Below, piece by piece: positions 21,085 through 33,417 of a stretch of DNA of 64,000 nucleotides (position 1 is its first letter; every line of letters starts with the position of its first letter). The position numbers and the translations under genes are program-made. The DNA is taken from contig OU015568.1 of assembly GCA_907165135.1 (NCBI GenBank), positions 3,480,501 to 3,544,500 of the forward strand, given 5' to 3'. The stretch comes from Oikopleura dioica. Taxonomy: Eukaryota; Chordata; Appendicularia; Copelata; Oikopleuridae. A model generated the notes under the pieces. That model was given only the letters and a program-made list of their open reading frames with translations, was not told where the DNA came from and did not search any database.

Positions 21085-22736
21085 TCATAAATCACGAGGT
21101 CCATCATAAGAATGAGCCGATCGTCTTTTTCTTTCTTCTGCAGGACTTTCTTCGTTGTCTTCCGAGGTTGTATTGTCACTGGGAGGGGGAGGCGGGCATT
21201 CTCCTACCGGCTTGAGATAATCAGGCGAATATCCTCCAGGGCAACAATCAAATTCATCAGTATTGTAGGGAACATGATTGCAACACGAATTTGGATAGCT
21301 ACTCGTATCATAAGAATCCGCTGCACGACGATTTCTAGCGGTATGTGTGTTGGTGACATTAAAATGATAGGGTTCAATTTCGCAGAAATAATTCCAGCTC
21401 CGGTAGTAGCAGAAGAACTTATCCCAAAAAGAATCTTCGAATAGTTTGTTCACAAAATTTTGCGGATCGACTCCGTTTGTTCCGTTTGATGGAGATGCCA
21501 TTAGTGCGTAGTCACATGATTCAGGCGTCAAACAGCCGATAATGTTCAATCCTCTCCAATATTGTTCCTCCTCAGCGTCTGTTCTCGTGTAAGTTATGTT
21601 TCCGATCGTTTCATTTATCAGCATTCCTACTGGAAAAATAAAGTCAAAGGCGCCTTCTATCGGATCGTGTAAGGGCCTCATGAAGCTCAGCAGTTCCTGT
21701 TCATTCTCAAAAGCGGTTCCAACAAAAGGTCCTCCTGCAGTCATTGCAAGGATCTTGGCGATCGGAGTGTATGTCGTGAAGTCGTATTGCCATTCTTCTG
21801 TATTATTCAGAGGATAACCCGGGCTGTTGAAATGCGGATCCCATTTTCGCCACTAATGATCAATAGATAGCTTAGCTAGAATGAACATCTCTTACGTTTT
21901 GTTCTTCAAAAGTAGCTGTTTTAACAATTGCATCTTTGAGACCGCCTGTTCCACAAAGAGGCTCCCTCATAAAATTTCCTGGTCTACCCTGATAAACCGG
22001 ATCGAATGCATATGGTGTCGGATTTTCTACTGGTGACCCTTCATTATCTACCCAAGGTCCATTGAGACAATTATTGATATTTTCATCGGTATATCCATAT
22101 AATTTGCAATGAAACTTCTCCAACCTTGAATTATGTAAAATAAAAACCACGCGGTTATTTTTTACCCAATAAATCCGCTTCCAAAGTTCCTGGGATCTTC
22201 TGCCCCAACTCCCCTTGTCGTCTTCAAGAGCACATCTTGGCTGAAGGTCTCATTAAAGTCAACCAACGTCTCGTAGTTCGATGAGTCGCCATAGATTGCA
22301 ACGGCGATTCGTACGGCGCCAATGTTAATACGACCTATATTTTCATACTGCTTTGTTTCTGGATCGACGTAATAGTACAGCTGGCGAACAGTGTCCATCA
22401 CAAAATCAATTTGCTTTCGGGATCCTTCGAAGCGGTTGAAATTATTGACTCCATCTTCAGAAGGGAGGTCAATGTCGAATTCGGTCAGAGCTGATCTGCA
22501 TTCTATCGGGTCAACTAGCGCCGACTGGTCGATAAGAAACAGAACATCCGACTAAAGTGAGGCTGGAAAGAGCTTGTAAAGATCAGAATTCTTACCATGC
22601 AAGGAGCACAAGCACAAAACCAGCATCGATCATGCATCAATGTTGCTTGTACTGGGCATTTTCGCTGACTCGTCTTTTCGGCTCTTGAAATTATCCCGAT
22701 TTGGTCAAAAAAGGTCTGGACTTGACTTCCTATCAT
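21085..22736 (-). CDS. VWA-like extracellular protein with furin-type cleavage sites
   Basis: Four exons (22736-22596, 22551-22166, 22124-21896, 21852-21085) sum to 1524 nt (507 aa). The second exon reads SDVLFLIDQSALVD and later GAVRIAVAIYGDSSNYETL, the beta1 and beta4-like core of a von Willebrand A domain, but the MIDAS DxSxS is incomplete. The first exon is Cys-rich and has no obvious signal peptide, so a 5' exon may be missing. Near the C-terminus are two polybasic sites, ARNRR (about residue 428) and ERKRR (about 496), each followed by a similar SYD-containing start; the region between carries paired Cys (SCCNH, DCCPG). Several N-glycosylation sequons (NET, NGT, NVT, NTT). Probably secreted or surface-exposed. 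Confidence 0.7.
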
Positions 22737-23629
22737 CTCTCTTTTCTATGCTCTTCTGAGAGCTTGTCTGAGCCGACAAGGTAATTATTCTAAGCAAGTA
22801 TGACGTTTTGCGATTTTCGCAATAAATTTTATAACCTTTTTTATGAAGTATGCTGATGCGAAGATAATTTAGCGCGAAGAAAACACTTTAACGACATAAT
22901 AAATGCAAATTAAGATTAATTTCGAGTGCCAAGTTGAAATTGAACGACCATGATCGCCGATTGAACAAAAGGATGGAGGCACAAGATTTTCGATTTTGAA
23001 TTTTCCGAAATCGACTATCTTGGGTCATCGCTTCAAAAGACTGTCAACAATCTGAGGCTAGAATCGGAAACCTGTGCCGAAAACATGAGTCAGGGTCCTG
23101 GAAAATATTTGATAAAAGCCGCCGAGTGGTAGTCTTATCAAAGCTCTAGGACCCTGACTCAGGTTTTCTACACAGGTCGCCGAGTCCAGATCTGAAATGA
23201 CACAGGAGGACAAAATTTGATTGTGAAGTCTAATTTTCAAAATATCAAATTTGATCTCATCCTATTGCTTTGCAAAATTCCTCATAAACCCGGCCCTAAA
23301 ACCATAAAAATGGCGCTAGAAAGGAACGAGAAAGTGCGAACGTTCGATTTCGCTTTTTTCGAAAAGTGGTTGATTGGCCGCGCGCACCCAATCGCTTTTT
23401 ACAATGGCCTGGCTCAATTTTTCTCACACATTTCGTCCCACTTTCGGACACTGATTTTCCGAGTCCTCTTTTTTTTATCGATTTCCGGGAAAAATGTCAC
23501 ATGCAGAGAAACAAACAAAAGTCGAATGAATGAAAAGTTGAAAATTTAGAGATCGGAAAAGAAAGAAAAATTGGGGAAAAAGATGAAGAAATTGATTGAA
23601 AGAAGCTTTTGGAGAAGATTCTAGAGAAA
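22737..23629. other. Divergent intergenic region
   Basis: Lies between the minus-strand VWA-like gene and the plus-strand FRMD4-like gene, so it should hold both promoters. It contains the hairpin at 23067-23180 (separate entry). A 110-codon plus-strand frame at 23217-23549 lacks any signature and I do not call it. Confidence 0.5.
23067..23180. repeat. Hairpin repeat, family 1
   Basis: The left arm 23067-23099 (ACCTGTG, then TGAGTCAGGGTCCT) and right arm 23148-23180 (AGGACCCTGACTCAGG, then TTTTCTACACAGGT) are inverted copies of about 33 bp around a roughly 48-bp loop. Same core as the other family members. Confidence 0.8.
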
Positions 23630-26600
23630 ATGGGAATATCTGAAGAAGTGAAGATATCCCTGCCGACTGGAGGAGATGTCAGGTAAATGAAAACTTGTTG
23701 TGAAATTCGGAGAAAATCGCGCTTTCTCGACGTAATTGGTGATTTCTCCTAATAAAAAGGCCATCTGCGGCTATTTTCGAAGAAATAATCGCCCAATTTC
23801 GTAGATTATAGCCGCGTGCGGCTTTTACAAGAAAAAAAGAGGACTCTTAGTTGTAAAATGCGGCTTTTTGACCCATTTTAGGAACCAGAGGAAGCTGTTT
23901 TTTCTTTCTTTTTTATTATTAGCACTGACAATATCGCAAACAGGTGTTAGGCGGTAGTTAAATTTTATCTTCCTTTGAATCAGAGATTCTCAAATCTTTG
24001 CTGGGATTATGAATATTCGTCTCAAAGTAAAAAACTTTCAACTTCTAACCAATTTTTACTATTTATGATCCAGAAATCAGAAATTTACAAATGTTGATAA
24101 TTCAAAGATTTGACGCGCAATTTCATTTTTTCTTTTAGACTTCCTGTCCGCGTAGCTGCCCGATGTACTGGAAAAGAACTAGTCGAGCTTTGTTGGGAGG
24201 CTATTCCAGGTAAAAAATTAGCTTCCTGTTTTTTTCTGAAGAAAAGAAACCGCGAAAAAGTTTGATTATCCCGACTTTTGACAAGCGTAAAATCTAAAAG
24301 AATAGCTAATGATTCATTAGTTATGAAGATATAATGTAGTCTGTTAGACACTGTCAATTTTCGTTTAGGTTTGAAGCGAGAGGACCATCTGTTCTGGTCG
24401 ATAAGAGTGACGCCGTCACCGAGCTCCAGTCGCGATGTCGATTCTGTATTTACTTGGCTACAGCCTGATAAGAAGCTCTCTGACCAAGGCATCAAAAGTC
24501 GAGAGCTAGAATTTGTACCACGGCTTTATCCAGAGGTATGAATGATTCTAATACCTCTTCCTCAATTGGAGTTTAGCATTGGAATCAGCTGCAGAATAGT
24601 TACGCAGTAGAGCTACTATTCTTATCAGTAAAGCGAGCGGTCTACAGTGGCGAGCTGCGTTTTAGTGATAACGCTAAGGACGCACTTGCCGGTCATGCAC
24701 TCCAAGGCACGGGTTCATCGTTTTCTAGGGTGGGCGTAACTCGGGGAAGATTAGGGTCCCCAAGGGAGGTGTTAGTCAAAAGGAACCCCCCTTTACCCAA
24801 ATACGAACGCCCGTGATGGGGGCGCTATGCCTTATGTCTTCCTTCCTCCTAAAGACCAACTGATTTTGAATCCAGAAAAAGCACTTATCGGCGATTATCG
24901 AGACGAAAGCTCCTCCAGATCGTCCTTGAGGAGGCATTACTTGGTTCCTGTAACGAAAAACCTTGACCACTGGGCCGAGTCAGAGCGCAGAGCCGTTCAT
25001 CATCATAAGGCGCGTGGCTCAATCATTTATCATTGCAAAAATGTCACCAAAAGAAACTTAAAAAACTTATTTCGCAAGATTTTTTTCCAGGCGCGTTACA
25101 GTGATAAATCAAAATTGAGCCTTGTTTTCCAGAAACAGCGTGGCTGCCCCCGTGGAAAGGCGATTACAAATTACCTGATGATTGCGACGAATCAGGCGAC
25201 TTACGGAGTAGAGCTATTCCGTGGCGTTCATGACAAAAACAAGCACGAGTGGGTGGTTGGAGTCTGTTACAATGGCATTCATCGGTATCATGTGACGTCG
25301 TTGGATCATCCGGACAAGATCTATGATTGGAAAAAGTTGGACAATCTGTACTTCAAGGTTAATATAAACATTGGAAAACTCATTGGAATAACCCTTTGTT
25401 TCAGGATAAAAAATTCACAGTGGAAGTGTGCTCCGACGATCCCAAAACTCCGCGCTCCATGAGTTGGTACGGCCGCGGTGTCACCATTCGCGCCCTCTGG
25501 AACGCCGCTATCCACGCGCACATGAGCTACATCGACTTGCGACCGAACAAGAAGCTCCGACACGAATACCCAAAGCTTATCGAAGAGCTCGAAAAGAAAC
25601 TGGACAAGCCTTGCCTCGCTGGGGCGAACTTTCAAATTCCCGACATTCCGCTAGAGTCTCAAGATGGCGCTCGATTGACGAAAAGTCGAAGCTCTGAAGA
25701 AAGTCCTGAAAGACGAGCGAAAGAACTCGAGGTCCTCATCGCACTGAAATCGAAACGAAGAATGCTCGAAGATCAGTATTTCCAACGCGTCGAACAGCTC
25801 AAATCCATCATGCGCCAGGAAGCCCAGCTGACGAAGATCATCCCGCCAGAGTTCAAAAAATACCTGACTCAGGAAGACAAAGAATTGAACAAAGAAGTCA
25901 TCAACCATGCAAAAACGCTTCAAGAAACGACGTTCAAATTCGAAGGACTCGACAAGCAAAACGACTCCAAAGACGGCAAAGCGTTGAAGAAGACGAGCTC
26001 GGTTACGTCTGTCACGCCTGTGAATCGATCTGATCAAGCACAGGAAGAACTGAGGAGGATAGCGAAAGATCTGGGAGTCAATCAAAAAATAACAGTTTGT
26101 TTATCAAAGCTCAACAATAAAAAGCTCGAAAATGAATCAAAGAAGCAGACCTACGCCAGGAAATATCAAGAACAGCTGTACCGAAAATATAAGAACAAAG
26201 TCAATGTAAGTAAAACACAATGATCCTCGTCGTAACGCAGCCTTTAGTCGCTCGAGGAGACAAAAACGCATCTTGAACGAATCATCGTCAGCCCGACAAG
26301 CCCAATGTCGCTTTCCCCCGATCTCCCGAGCGATTTGAAGATGTCGCGCATCTCTCTCGACCGAGGGCGGCACTCGATCGACGACGTCGGATCCGTCAGT
26401 TCAAGCTCTTCTCTTCCGGATACTGATGGTCCAAATGGCGGTCGAATGAGCGGCTCGGCTACTCCGCGATCGGCGCATTCGACAACCTCCCTCGAAGACG
26501 CTGCTTTGAACACTGGTCCTACGAGACAGTACTCGATTCGTCGCGAAAGTGGAGGGCCAATTATTCAGAATCATCCCCATCGACCGCCATCTCCTTCTTT

Positions 26601-28453
26601 CAGAGATGGTTCCTCCACTTCTGACGGCGGAAGCTCTTCCCATATTCCGAGGAGAGATCGCCCACCGCCAGTCCAAGAAAGAACCTCCAGTTTAACTCCC
26701 ACACTTGCTCGGAGAACTAGCCAACCATTATGTAAAATAGGGTCAAAAAAGATCATGAACTAAAGTCAACATTCAGTGAGTTTACCTGACGGAAATGTCA
26801 CCCTCCGACCGCCACGAAAGACCTACCAAAACGACAGCGGGGCAACATTGAGCCGAACTGGGCCGATCAAGGTTGAACATCCGGCCAGCGCGAGTGCGAT
26901 TAAGACCTTTTCCTCTGCAGAGATAGGTATTTATACTTTTATAAATACATTTGCGTGTCTTCTTTCCCTCCACAAACATACCTTAATTGTATTTAGAATC
27001 GCGCTACTGCTCGAACAGAGGCGCCTCAGCAACAATGAGCCGGGGTTACTCGGATTATCAAAACAATCAAAATACGAACAATCAAAATCATTACTTCTAC
27101 GGGGAGGCGTCTGGTCAATACATGCACCCTGGCTATGGCGCCATGCCCAGAGCTCCTGTAAGTCCCCTCTTTTCAGCCCCTTTTTACAATTCTTCCAGAC
27201 GGAATTCGACGCCCTGTCGGAAATGAGCTTCGGCTCTGAAGCAAATGTAAATAACATTCAATCGCGAAAACACATTCGGCAATTGCTGCACGAACATTTC
27301 ACCAACAACAGCTCCACCAACCGCTCCAATCATCACGCCGCTGCTCCATCGTCCTATCAACCTACCTATCAACGCATCGCTGTCAACAGAACGAGGTCCA
27401 AAGAAACTAGTTCAAGAGACACTTTCGAACCTGCCCACCATGATTACAGAGAAATGGTATGTAACCAGCAAACATCAACTCTTTACCGTTTCTAAGCATG
27501 CTGGTTCTATTACTCCAGGAACAAAGAAGCGTCTTCCACCATCGACTCTAAGCCTTCATTCGACACAAACAAATATGGATCTAGGAACGCCCGGCACTCC
27601 TTCCTCCCTCGCCTCCTCTTCTGGCATTCTTGATTCCAGAATTCTTAGGCCAGTGTTTTGAGAAGCTCCCTGGTTCAGGGTGGTTTCCGGGGGTCAAGAC
27701 TCCCCGATAGGCAGAACGGGTTCTGCAAACACCTGACGATGGGGGTTTTGCCCTCAGATCCCGCCTGATCCAGAAGAAATTCAAATTGAAAACACTGGAA
27801 ACAGTCAAAATCCCTTTCATCGCCATGATTCCGGCATTTCTACTCTTTCTGCCCAAACCCATTCGACGAAAACCCTATCAAGCCAGAATTCAGGCGGTAG
27901 TTTGGGATACGGAGTCTCAGATTCTGGCACTGAAGCTGCTAAGCGTCGCGAAATTCTTCCAGGTACTTTTCTCTACCATCTTCATTCTTCAACAGTTTTT
28001 TATTCAGAAGCTTCTGCTCCCAAAACAACTGGTCTGCGAAACAATGTCCGGAGCGCCCTTCAAAGCCAAGTTCTAAAATCAAACACTAACACTATTAATA
28101 ATCACAACACGCCTAACAGAAACTCGATTCTATCTAACTACTATTCGCTTCCTCGAAATCCGAATCTTAATCGCTCTTTTGAAGCGGATGCCAAAACAGA
28201 GCTCGATCAATTTGAACGATCCTTCGAAGCTGAAGATCTTCTAAAATCGAGTCCAGAAAAAAGTACAGAAGGAATAATCATTCCTGGAAGCACCTTAGAT
28301 CTGAGGTCCCGTAAACAAGGATATTCCCCGGGAGCTAGTGCTGCTAGAACTCTTTTGAATAAAAGATTCTTGGGCCGGTCCCTAGCTCTATCAAAAGATC
28401 AAGCTAGTAAAGTTAGGGAGCGTTTTAGAGTAAGTAACTCCGTTAGAAAGTAA
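23630..28453 (+). CDS. FRMD4: FRMD4A/B-like FERM-domain scaffold protein
   Basis: FRMD4 proteins are cytoplasmic scaffolds that bind cytohesins and Par3 at cell junctions. Fourteen exons: 23630-23682, 24139-24209, 24369-24535, 24577-24706, 24882-25009, 25133-25357, 25405-26205, 26248-26731, 26777-26926, 26997-27157, 27199-27456, 27497-27652, 27758-27962, 28008-28453. Total 3435 nt (1144 aa). FERM lobes fill about residues 10-300: YAVELLFLSVKRAVYSGELR, RGCPRGKAITNYLMIATNQA and KIYDWKKLDNLYFKDKKFTV align with FRMD4. A coiled coil follows (KSKRRMLEDQYFQRVEQLKS), the cytohesin-binding region, then a long Ser/Pro/Asn-rich tail. Introns 24707-24881 and 25010-25132 must be GC-AG to match the family across the joins. 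Both contain inverted repeats. Confidence 0.9.
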
Positions 28454-28732
28454 AGCCTTGATTTTTATAGTCATATTTGTTACTAAAAATCAATCATGAT
28501 AAGGATTCATTGATTTATGAAACCTTTTGGGTCATTATTTGAACTTGAATCAATCGGCTTCGATTTTAATTTTTCTATTAATAAATACACTCCGTATTTA
28601 TTATTTAAACTGACTTAATCAATTCAATCATACGAATCTGGCGCTGTTTTTCTGTTGTTCGTTATTTTTGCCTCTCCAGAGCCCCTATTTATTGAAATAA
28701 AGAATAAACAATGAGGATTAACTTACCAATAT

Positions 28733-29044
28733 TCAAACTATCTTAACGTTCTTCTTTCCGAACTTATAGTAGAGCCGCAAGCCACGAGCGAAGCGACTTC
28801 CCAAACGATTGGGTTCAAAGTGAAGAGCGTGGAACCCTGGTTTGAAGACTGGAAATTGCAGCTTCGACAACCAATTCGACGAACACCGCGATTCAACAAT
28901 TTTCATTTTCAGAAAGTTCACTTCCTTCTTCTCCTTTCTTTGCAATATTAAGATTTTGATCGTACGAGCATTTCTTTTCTTATGCGTTTTTTCTTTATTG
29001 TTCCACATCTTCCGACCTAGTTTTCTACAATCTTCTTGATACAC
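28733..29044 (-). CDS. Possible small basic protein
   Basis: An intact 103-codon frame from ATG at 29044, very Lys/Arg-rich, ending FARGLRLYYKFGKKNVKIV. A minus-strand AATAAA lies about 40-50 nt after the stop, which argues for a real transcript. Composition would suit a mitochondrial or ribosome-associated protein, but I recognise no family. Confidence 0.4.
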   Translation of the reverse strand: MYQEDCRKLGRKMWNNKEKTHKKRNARTIKILILQRKEKKEVNFLKMKIVESRCSSNWLSKLQFPVFKPGFHALHFEPNRLGSRFARGLRLYYKFGKKNVKIV

Positions 29045-29598
29045 AAAAACGTTTACTAGTTTTATGCGTTTTCTACCTCGTTGTTTCGACTATTTTCAGA
29101 GCTTCTACAAGTCTTTTCCGTTCAATGAAAATTGAGTGATGACAATTATAAATTCCAGTTATCTTGGTCCTACCAACTCTGTCATTCATTGTGCTGAAGC
29201 GACATCGAATGCCTTACTGTACAAAAAAGTACCTATTATTCGCTTGCTTAAAAATATGCGACCAGAAATAACGCTGCCCTGTTTTAATCAACAAAAAACC
29301 GAACTCATCAACCTGTTTTCCCCACTTTGAATCAAAGACCAATTTAATAAACCCGAAATTCAACCCGATAATTTCAATCTCGGCTTTGCAACCTTCATCG
29401 AAAACCTGAATTAGGGTCCTGAATGACCATTTATCATAAATGGCATTTATGAAAGTCCCCTGACCCTGACTCAGGTTTTCTACACAGGTTCCCAGATTTC
29501 AACTGTTTTATTATTTTCTAGAACATCCCTCCAGCGTCGCTTGTTTTCAGAGCTCAAAATCAGTTCGTTTCAGATTTTCAAAAGACGGTTATGTTAAT
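29045..29598. other. Spacer upstream of SPATA17 with a hairpin
   Basis: Contains the family-1 hairpin at 29398-29496. A 64-codon plus-strand frame at 29136-29330 has no signature. The rest is the probable SPATA17 promoter region. Confidence 0.45.
29398..29496. repeat. Hairpin repeat, family 1
   Basis: Left arm AAAACCTGAATTAGGGTCCT (29401-29420) and right arm CCTGACCCTGACTCAGG, then TTTTCTACACAGGTT (29459-29491), with a short internal palindrome (ATTTATCATAAATGG) as loop. Confidence 0.75.
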
Positions 29599-31636
29599 AT
29601 GAGTCTTTATTTGTCGTTTTGCGCAAATTACGATGTGATGGAAGATTTGTTCACATTGCAGCAAGAAGCGGAAAAGCAACGAAAAGTTGAGTACGATGCA
29701 GCGCTCAGGATTCAAGCATGGTTTCGCGGAAATCGCATCAGAAAGTACATGCGATTTTTGCACGAGACCGCTGCGAAAATCCAGTCAACTTTCCGCATGT
29801 TCGCTCAAAGAAAAAGGTGAGACAAAAACTAGCAAGATTACTCAACTACGCTCGGCGACCTGTGTAGAAAGCCTGAGTCTGGTAGAGACTCTACCGTAGA
29901 GTGGTCCTCGTAGAGCTTTGAGAAAAGCTGCTAGATATCTATTTTATTTTGTTTTCAAGTTGCTGAACCCGGTCCTTTGCGGAACCCTTAGTCAGGGTCC
30001 TGAAAAACCTGTTTTCGATGATCTTTCACGACCCTAATTCAGGTTTCTTCAGGTACACAGGTTGCCGGGCCAGCATCCTTAGTATCAGTAGCTCACATCT
30101 GCATTTAGATATTATGTAATGGTCAAAGAAGCTCTAGTACGTCAAAAAGAAGCAGAAGCTCACAAAGCAGCTGCCAAAATCCAGACGATTTGGCGAGGAT
30201 ATTATACCAGAAAATATGTTCATAATTACTACGCTCGAAAGCATTATCTTTTGGTAAGTCTTCTCTTTTTAATCAACATTAATTATTGTTTCTTAGGCAG
30301 TGGAAGAGAAAAATAAAGAAGTAAGAGAGCAACTTGCTCGATTTGCGGCGAAGCAGAAGGAGGCAAAAGAGCGAGAAGAAAGAATCAAACTTGAAGAAGA
30401 AAAGATTCTTCTTGGTATGTTCAAAAGTTTATTTCTGATGAAAAGATGGAACTTGTCAAGAGTTACCTTCAACACAAGTTGGCTTTGTTGTGTGTTTGGA
30501 CAAAAACTAATCCTGGCATCTAATTCTATGTTCCACAACAATTTAACACGTTCCAACGAACAGGGCCACCTCAGATGATCTTTGAATGGATAGAACTGAA
30601 AAATCTGCAAGCGGCTTTTCGATTTTCAGCCGTTATTTTACTGTAGTTACAATTAGACATTAGAAACGGTGCACTTAAATTTTGACATCATAAAGAACAA
30701 AATCTAATTATCTCCCTCTAAAGCAACTTTGAGGCCGACTGAACTTTAAAAACATAGTCAGCGAGTATCAACAGAAGGCAACTTTATTTTCAGTTGCTAC
30801 ATCAACAGTTTATTTTTATCACAATCAGTTCAAAAAATGAAATAAAAGCATTGATTTTAGCGCGCAAGAATCACTACATGATGAGTACCTATCAACAAAA
30901 TGGTGTTTTTGCATCTCCTTGGTTTCCAAACAGCGGGTTTGAAGACCTCATGGCCCAAGTCCCTCCACTAAGCAAAGAGGAACGAAAACAGCTGATGAAA
31001 AATGGAAAAGAAAGTCCAAGAGAGCTGCCTCCTTTAAAGTAAGTTCACGGAGCCGCGCGGTTTTTTCTTCATCTCTCTTTTAGAAAGGTGGTTCCTCCGA
31101 GACTGCAGGGGCCGTTTAGGGAGCCAATGATGGTCCATAATCAGAGGTACAGGGCTCTTTCGCCGACTCTTCGAGTTGCTACGAGCATCAACAGCGTCAA
31201 GGAAGAACAGACCAAGGAGAAGCAACGACAATGGATTAGGAGGATTCATGATGACCCCATGGTACGTTTTCGAATGATTGATTTGAGTATAAATATCGGT
31301 TTATCTATTCTTTTAAAATCTGCGAACTTCACTTAATTACACTTCATCTCAGATATATTTACGGTCTCTTTCGGCTCAAGTGTAATCAGGAAAATCCAAA
31401 TATAAAATTTTGAAATAAAATTCTGGTTTCTGATTTTTGTATTTCAGAAATTCTCGATGGACAAAGACAAATACGTCCCCCTAATTCATACGAAGGAAAA
31501 GTTCGACCGCAAGCTGTACGGTCAAAAATCCTTCCGCGAAGAAAAGGAAAACTCGACTGCATTCAAAACGGTCGTTCCCGCGATTCCGCTGTTCGACAAG
31601 TTCGGCAAAGAAAGATCAGCGACTCTTACAAATTGA
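29599..31636 (+). CDS. SPATA17: SPATA17-like IQ-motif protein
   Basis: SPATA17 is an IQ-motif, calmodulin-binding protein of testis and ciliated cells. Six exons: 29599-29816, 30109-30253, 30297-30414, 30861-31038, 31084-31261, 31448-31636. Total 1026 nt (341 aa; human about 361). Three IQ motifs in order: ALRIQAWFRGNRIRKYMR, AAKIQSTFRMFAQRKR, AAKIQTIWRGYYTRKYV. A charged coiled coil follows, then the family-specific block RLQGPFREP and RYRALSPTLRVATSI. The C-terminus (VVPAIPLFDKFGKERS) also matches. Intron 1 (29817-30108) is nearly filled by a hairpin element. A ciliated or male-germline role is family knowledge, not shown by the sequence. Confidence 0.92.
29850..30070. repeat. Hairpin repeat, family 1, inside SPATA17 intron 1
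   Basis: The left arm at about 29853-29882 reads GCGACCTGTGTAGAAAGCC, then TGAGTC. The right arm at about 30029-30067 holds the inverse with a small insertion (CAGGTACACAGGTTGCC). A second GTCAGGGTCCTGA segment lies inside (29990-30003). The element takes up most of the 292-bp intron. Confidence 0.65.
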
Positions 31637-31951
31637 ATATTTTTTTATTTCTAATCTGCAATTTTATTTTTCTATAATCCTGCTTTTCATCATCAGTAAT
31701 AACTTTCGACTGTGCTAGAGTATTTTTTGACTTTCCTTTCGATTCACAAAATATATTTTATTTTCATAAATTTTCGCTTTCGTTCTATCTTTTTCAAAAA
31801 CAAAAAGCTAGAGCGATGTTTCAAATGAATAAATCAAAAAGTCAATGCATAAGGAAGTCGCATAGATATGAGATTTTAGAGCGTGCCAGGCAGGAGTTGA
31901 AATCAAGGTGCACTTTCAGGCAGATTGATATTAGCTCCAAGAGAACTATTG
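31637..31951. other. Spacer
   Basis: AT-rich sequence between SPATA17 and the next gene, holding the SPATA17 3' UTR and the next promoter. No gene or repeat seen. Confidence 0.5.
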
Positions 31952-33189
31952 ATGAATAAAAAAGCATGTTTTGTCATGTTGGGTTTTCGTGGGTACACTT
32001 TCTTTAATACATTCAGCAACTACTACTTCTACCACAACAACCACTACTACAACAACTACAACAACCACAACAACAACTACAACAACAACGTCGACTTCAT
32101 TAGAGCCATGCGCATGTACTGACAAGGTAAAAACTGGAATCAGGATAGGATACCCTTAAATAAGACTTTTCTCTTGATTTACAGTTAAAAATCAGTCAGA
32201 AAAACTGACCAAAAGCTTCATCCCTAAAAAAGATCATCAGAAAAAGCCTTCCAAAGTACCAGTTCCTTGAAGCCTATCTATCTTGGCAACACTGGATTCC
32301 TCGTTCAAGCAGTGTCAAGAGCTGTGAATAAGTATACTGTAAGCTACCAGCAATACTGGGTCATGTCGAGAGCAGTTTGCGGTCAAGGAGTGCTCGATGT
32401 CTTAAAAATGGGAGCCTTCAGGTTTTCTGTTTTGGAAAAACGAACGAAAGGTTCTTTTCAAACGCTGAATTTTGCATTAAAAATTCTAGGGAGCATCGAT
32501 CCAATAACCAACTACGACGCCTTTGCTGCACGAGATCTTTACTACCGTAACCACTGGCCTGACGAGTTAAAGAAACATCGTTCAATTACCTTTGGATTCA
32601 GGTAACATGGTGAATCAAATTATCAATACTCGTGAAAAAGTCATGTTTTCTTTCAAAATTGAGCTGATTTGTTTCTCATTTCTTGTGAGGTTAATTTGTT
32701 GAAAACAAGTCTAGCCGTCAATTCAATTTTCAATGTTCACTTGACAATAATTACATTCAAATACATTCAAAATTGCGTGGGCGGCCCTGATTGTCCCGTC
32801 ACTCAGAAATGATAATCATGGTAGATATTAATTCAATAACCTTTTTGGTACTTCGTCGGAGTAGAGTAAGATTTAATTAATAATGGCCCGTTAGAGAAAA
32901 GTAGCAAAAATACAATAATAATCCATTTTTACAGCATCATCATATTAATCTTTTTAGAGCCGAAAAGACGCTTGTTGATCCAACTGGTAACGACAAAAAA
33001 GACGCTTACTGGGCGCTTCTTCAATTCCACAATATTGCCTCTACACTTGATATCGTCAACGTTAACATCGACGACATCTACAACTGTGTCAATGGCGCAA
33101 AGCCAGTGACGATCCTGCCTGGCGAGGGAATTGACATGACATGCGATTATGCAAAATGCGTCGGCGAAGAAGTAATCGTTGGCTATTAA
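31952..33189 (+). CDS. Secreted protein with Thr-rich stalk, unknown family
   Basis: Four exons (31952-31982, 32017-32126, 32273-32601, 32958-33189) total 702 nt (233 aa). A short hydrophobic start (MNKKACFVMLA) leads into a stretch of over 20 almost pure Thr residues encoded by an ACN microsatellite (32017-32090), which would carry dense O-glycans. Then EPCACTDK and a globular part with a few Cys (RAVCGQGV, IYNCVNG, MTCDYAKCVGE). The exon 3 start is chosen because only the acceptor at 32271-32272 keeps phase. AATAAA at 33216. Function unknown; mucin-like stalk plus head. Confidence 0.6.
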
Positions 33190-33417
33190 ACTGTCGATGA
33201 AATAATTAACCGAATAATAAAGCTCGAAACTTGTAATTCTCAAGTAGCAGATTTGTAAACGGGCAAACATGCTAACTACCGCTAGACAAGTGAAATATTA
33301 ACAAGAGAAGACGATGTCCTATTGAGCAGTCTATCTTGCTGCAGTATGATATTCCACTTGGTATTAGCATCAGGCCTTTTTACATGTTCATTTATTGTGA
33401 ATAGATACAGAGCAAAA

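Noticed and set aside
23217-23549. 110-codon plus-strand frame upstream of FRMD4
   Set aside because: No family signature or splice support; it lies in a divergent promoter region.
31971-32159. Start of the Thr-rich gene at 31971
   Set aside because: That position is TTG; the ATG at 31952 joined by a 34-bp intron gives a proper hydrophobic start.
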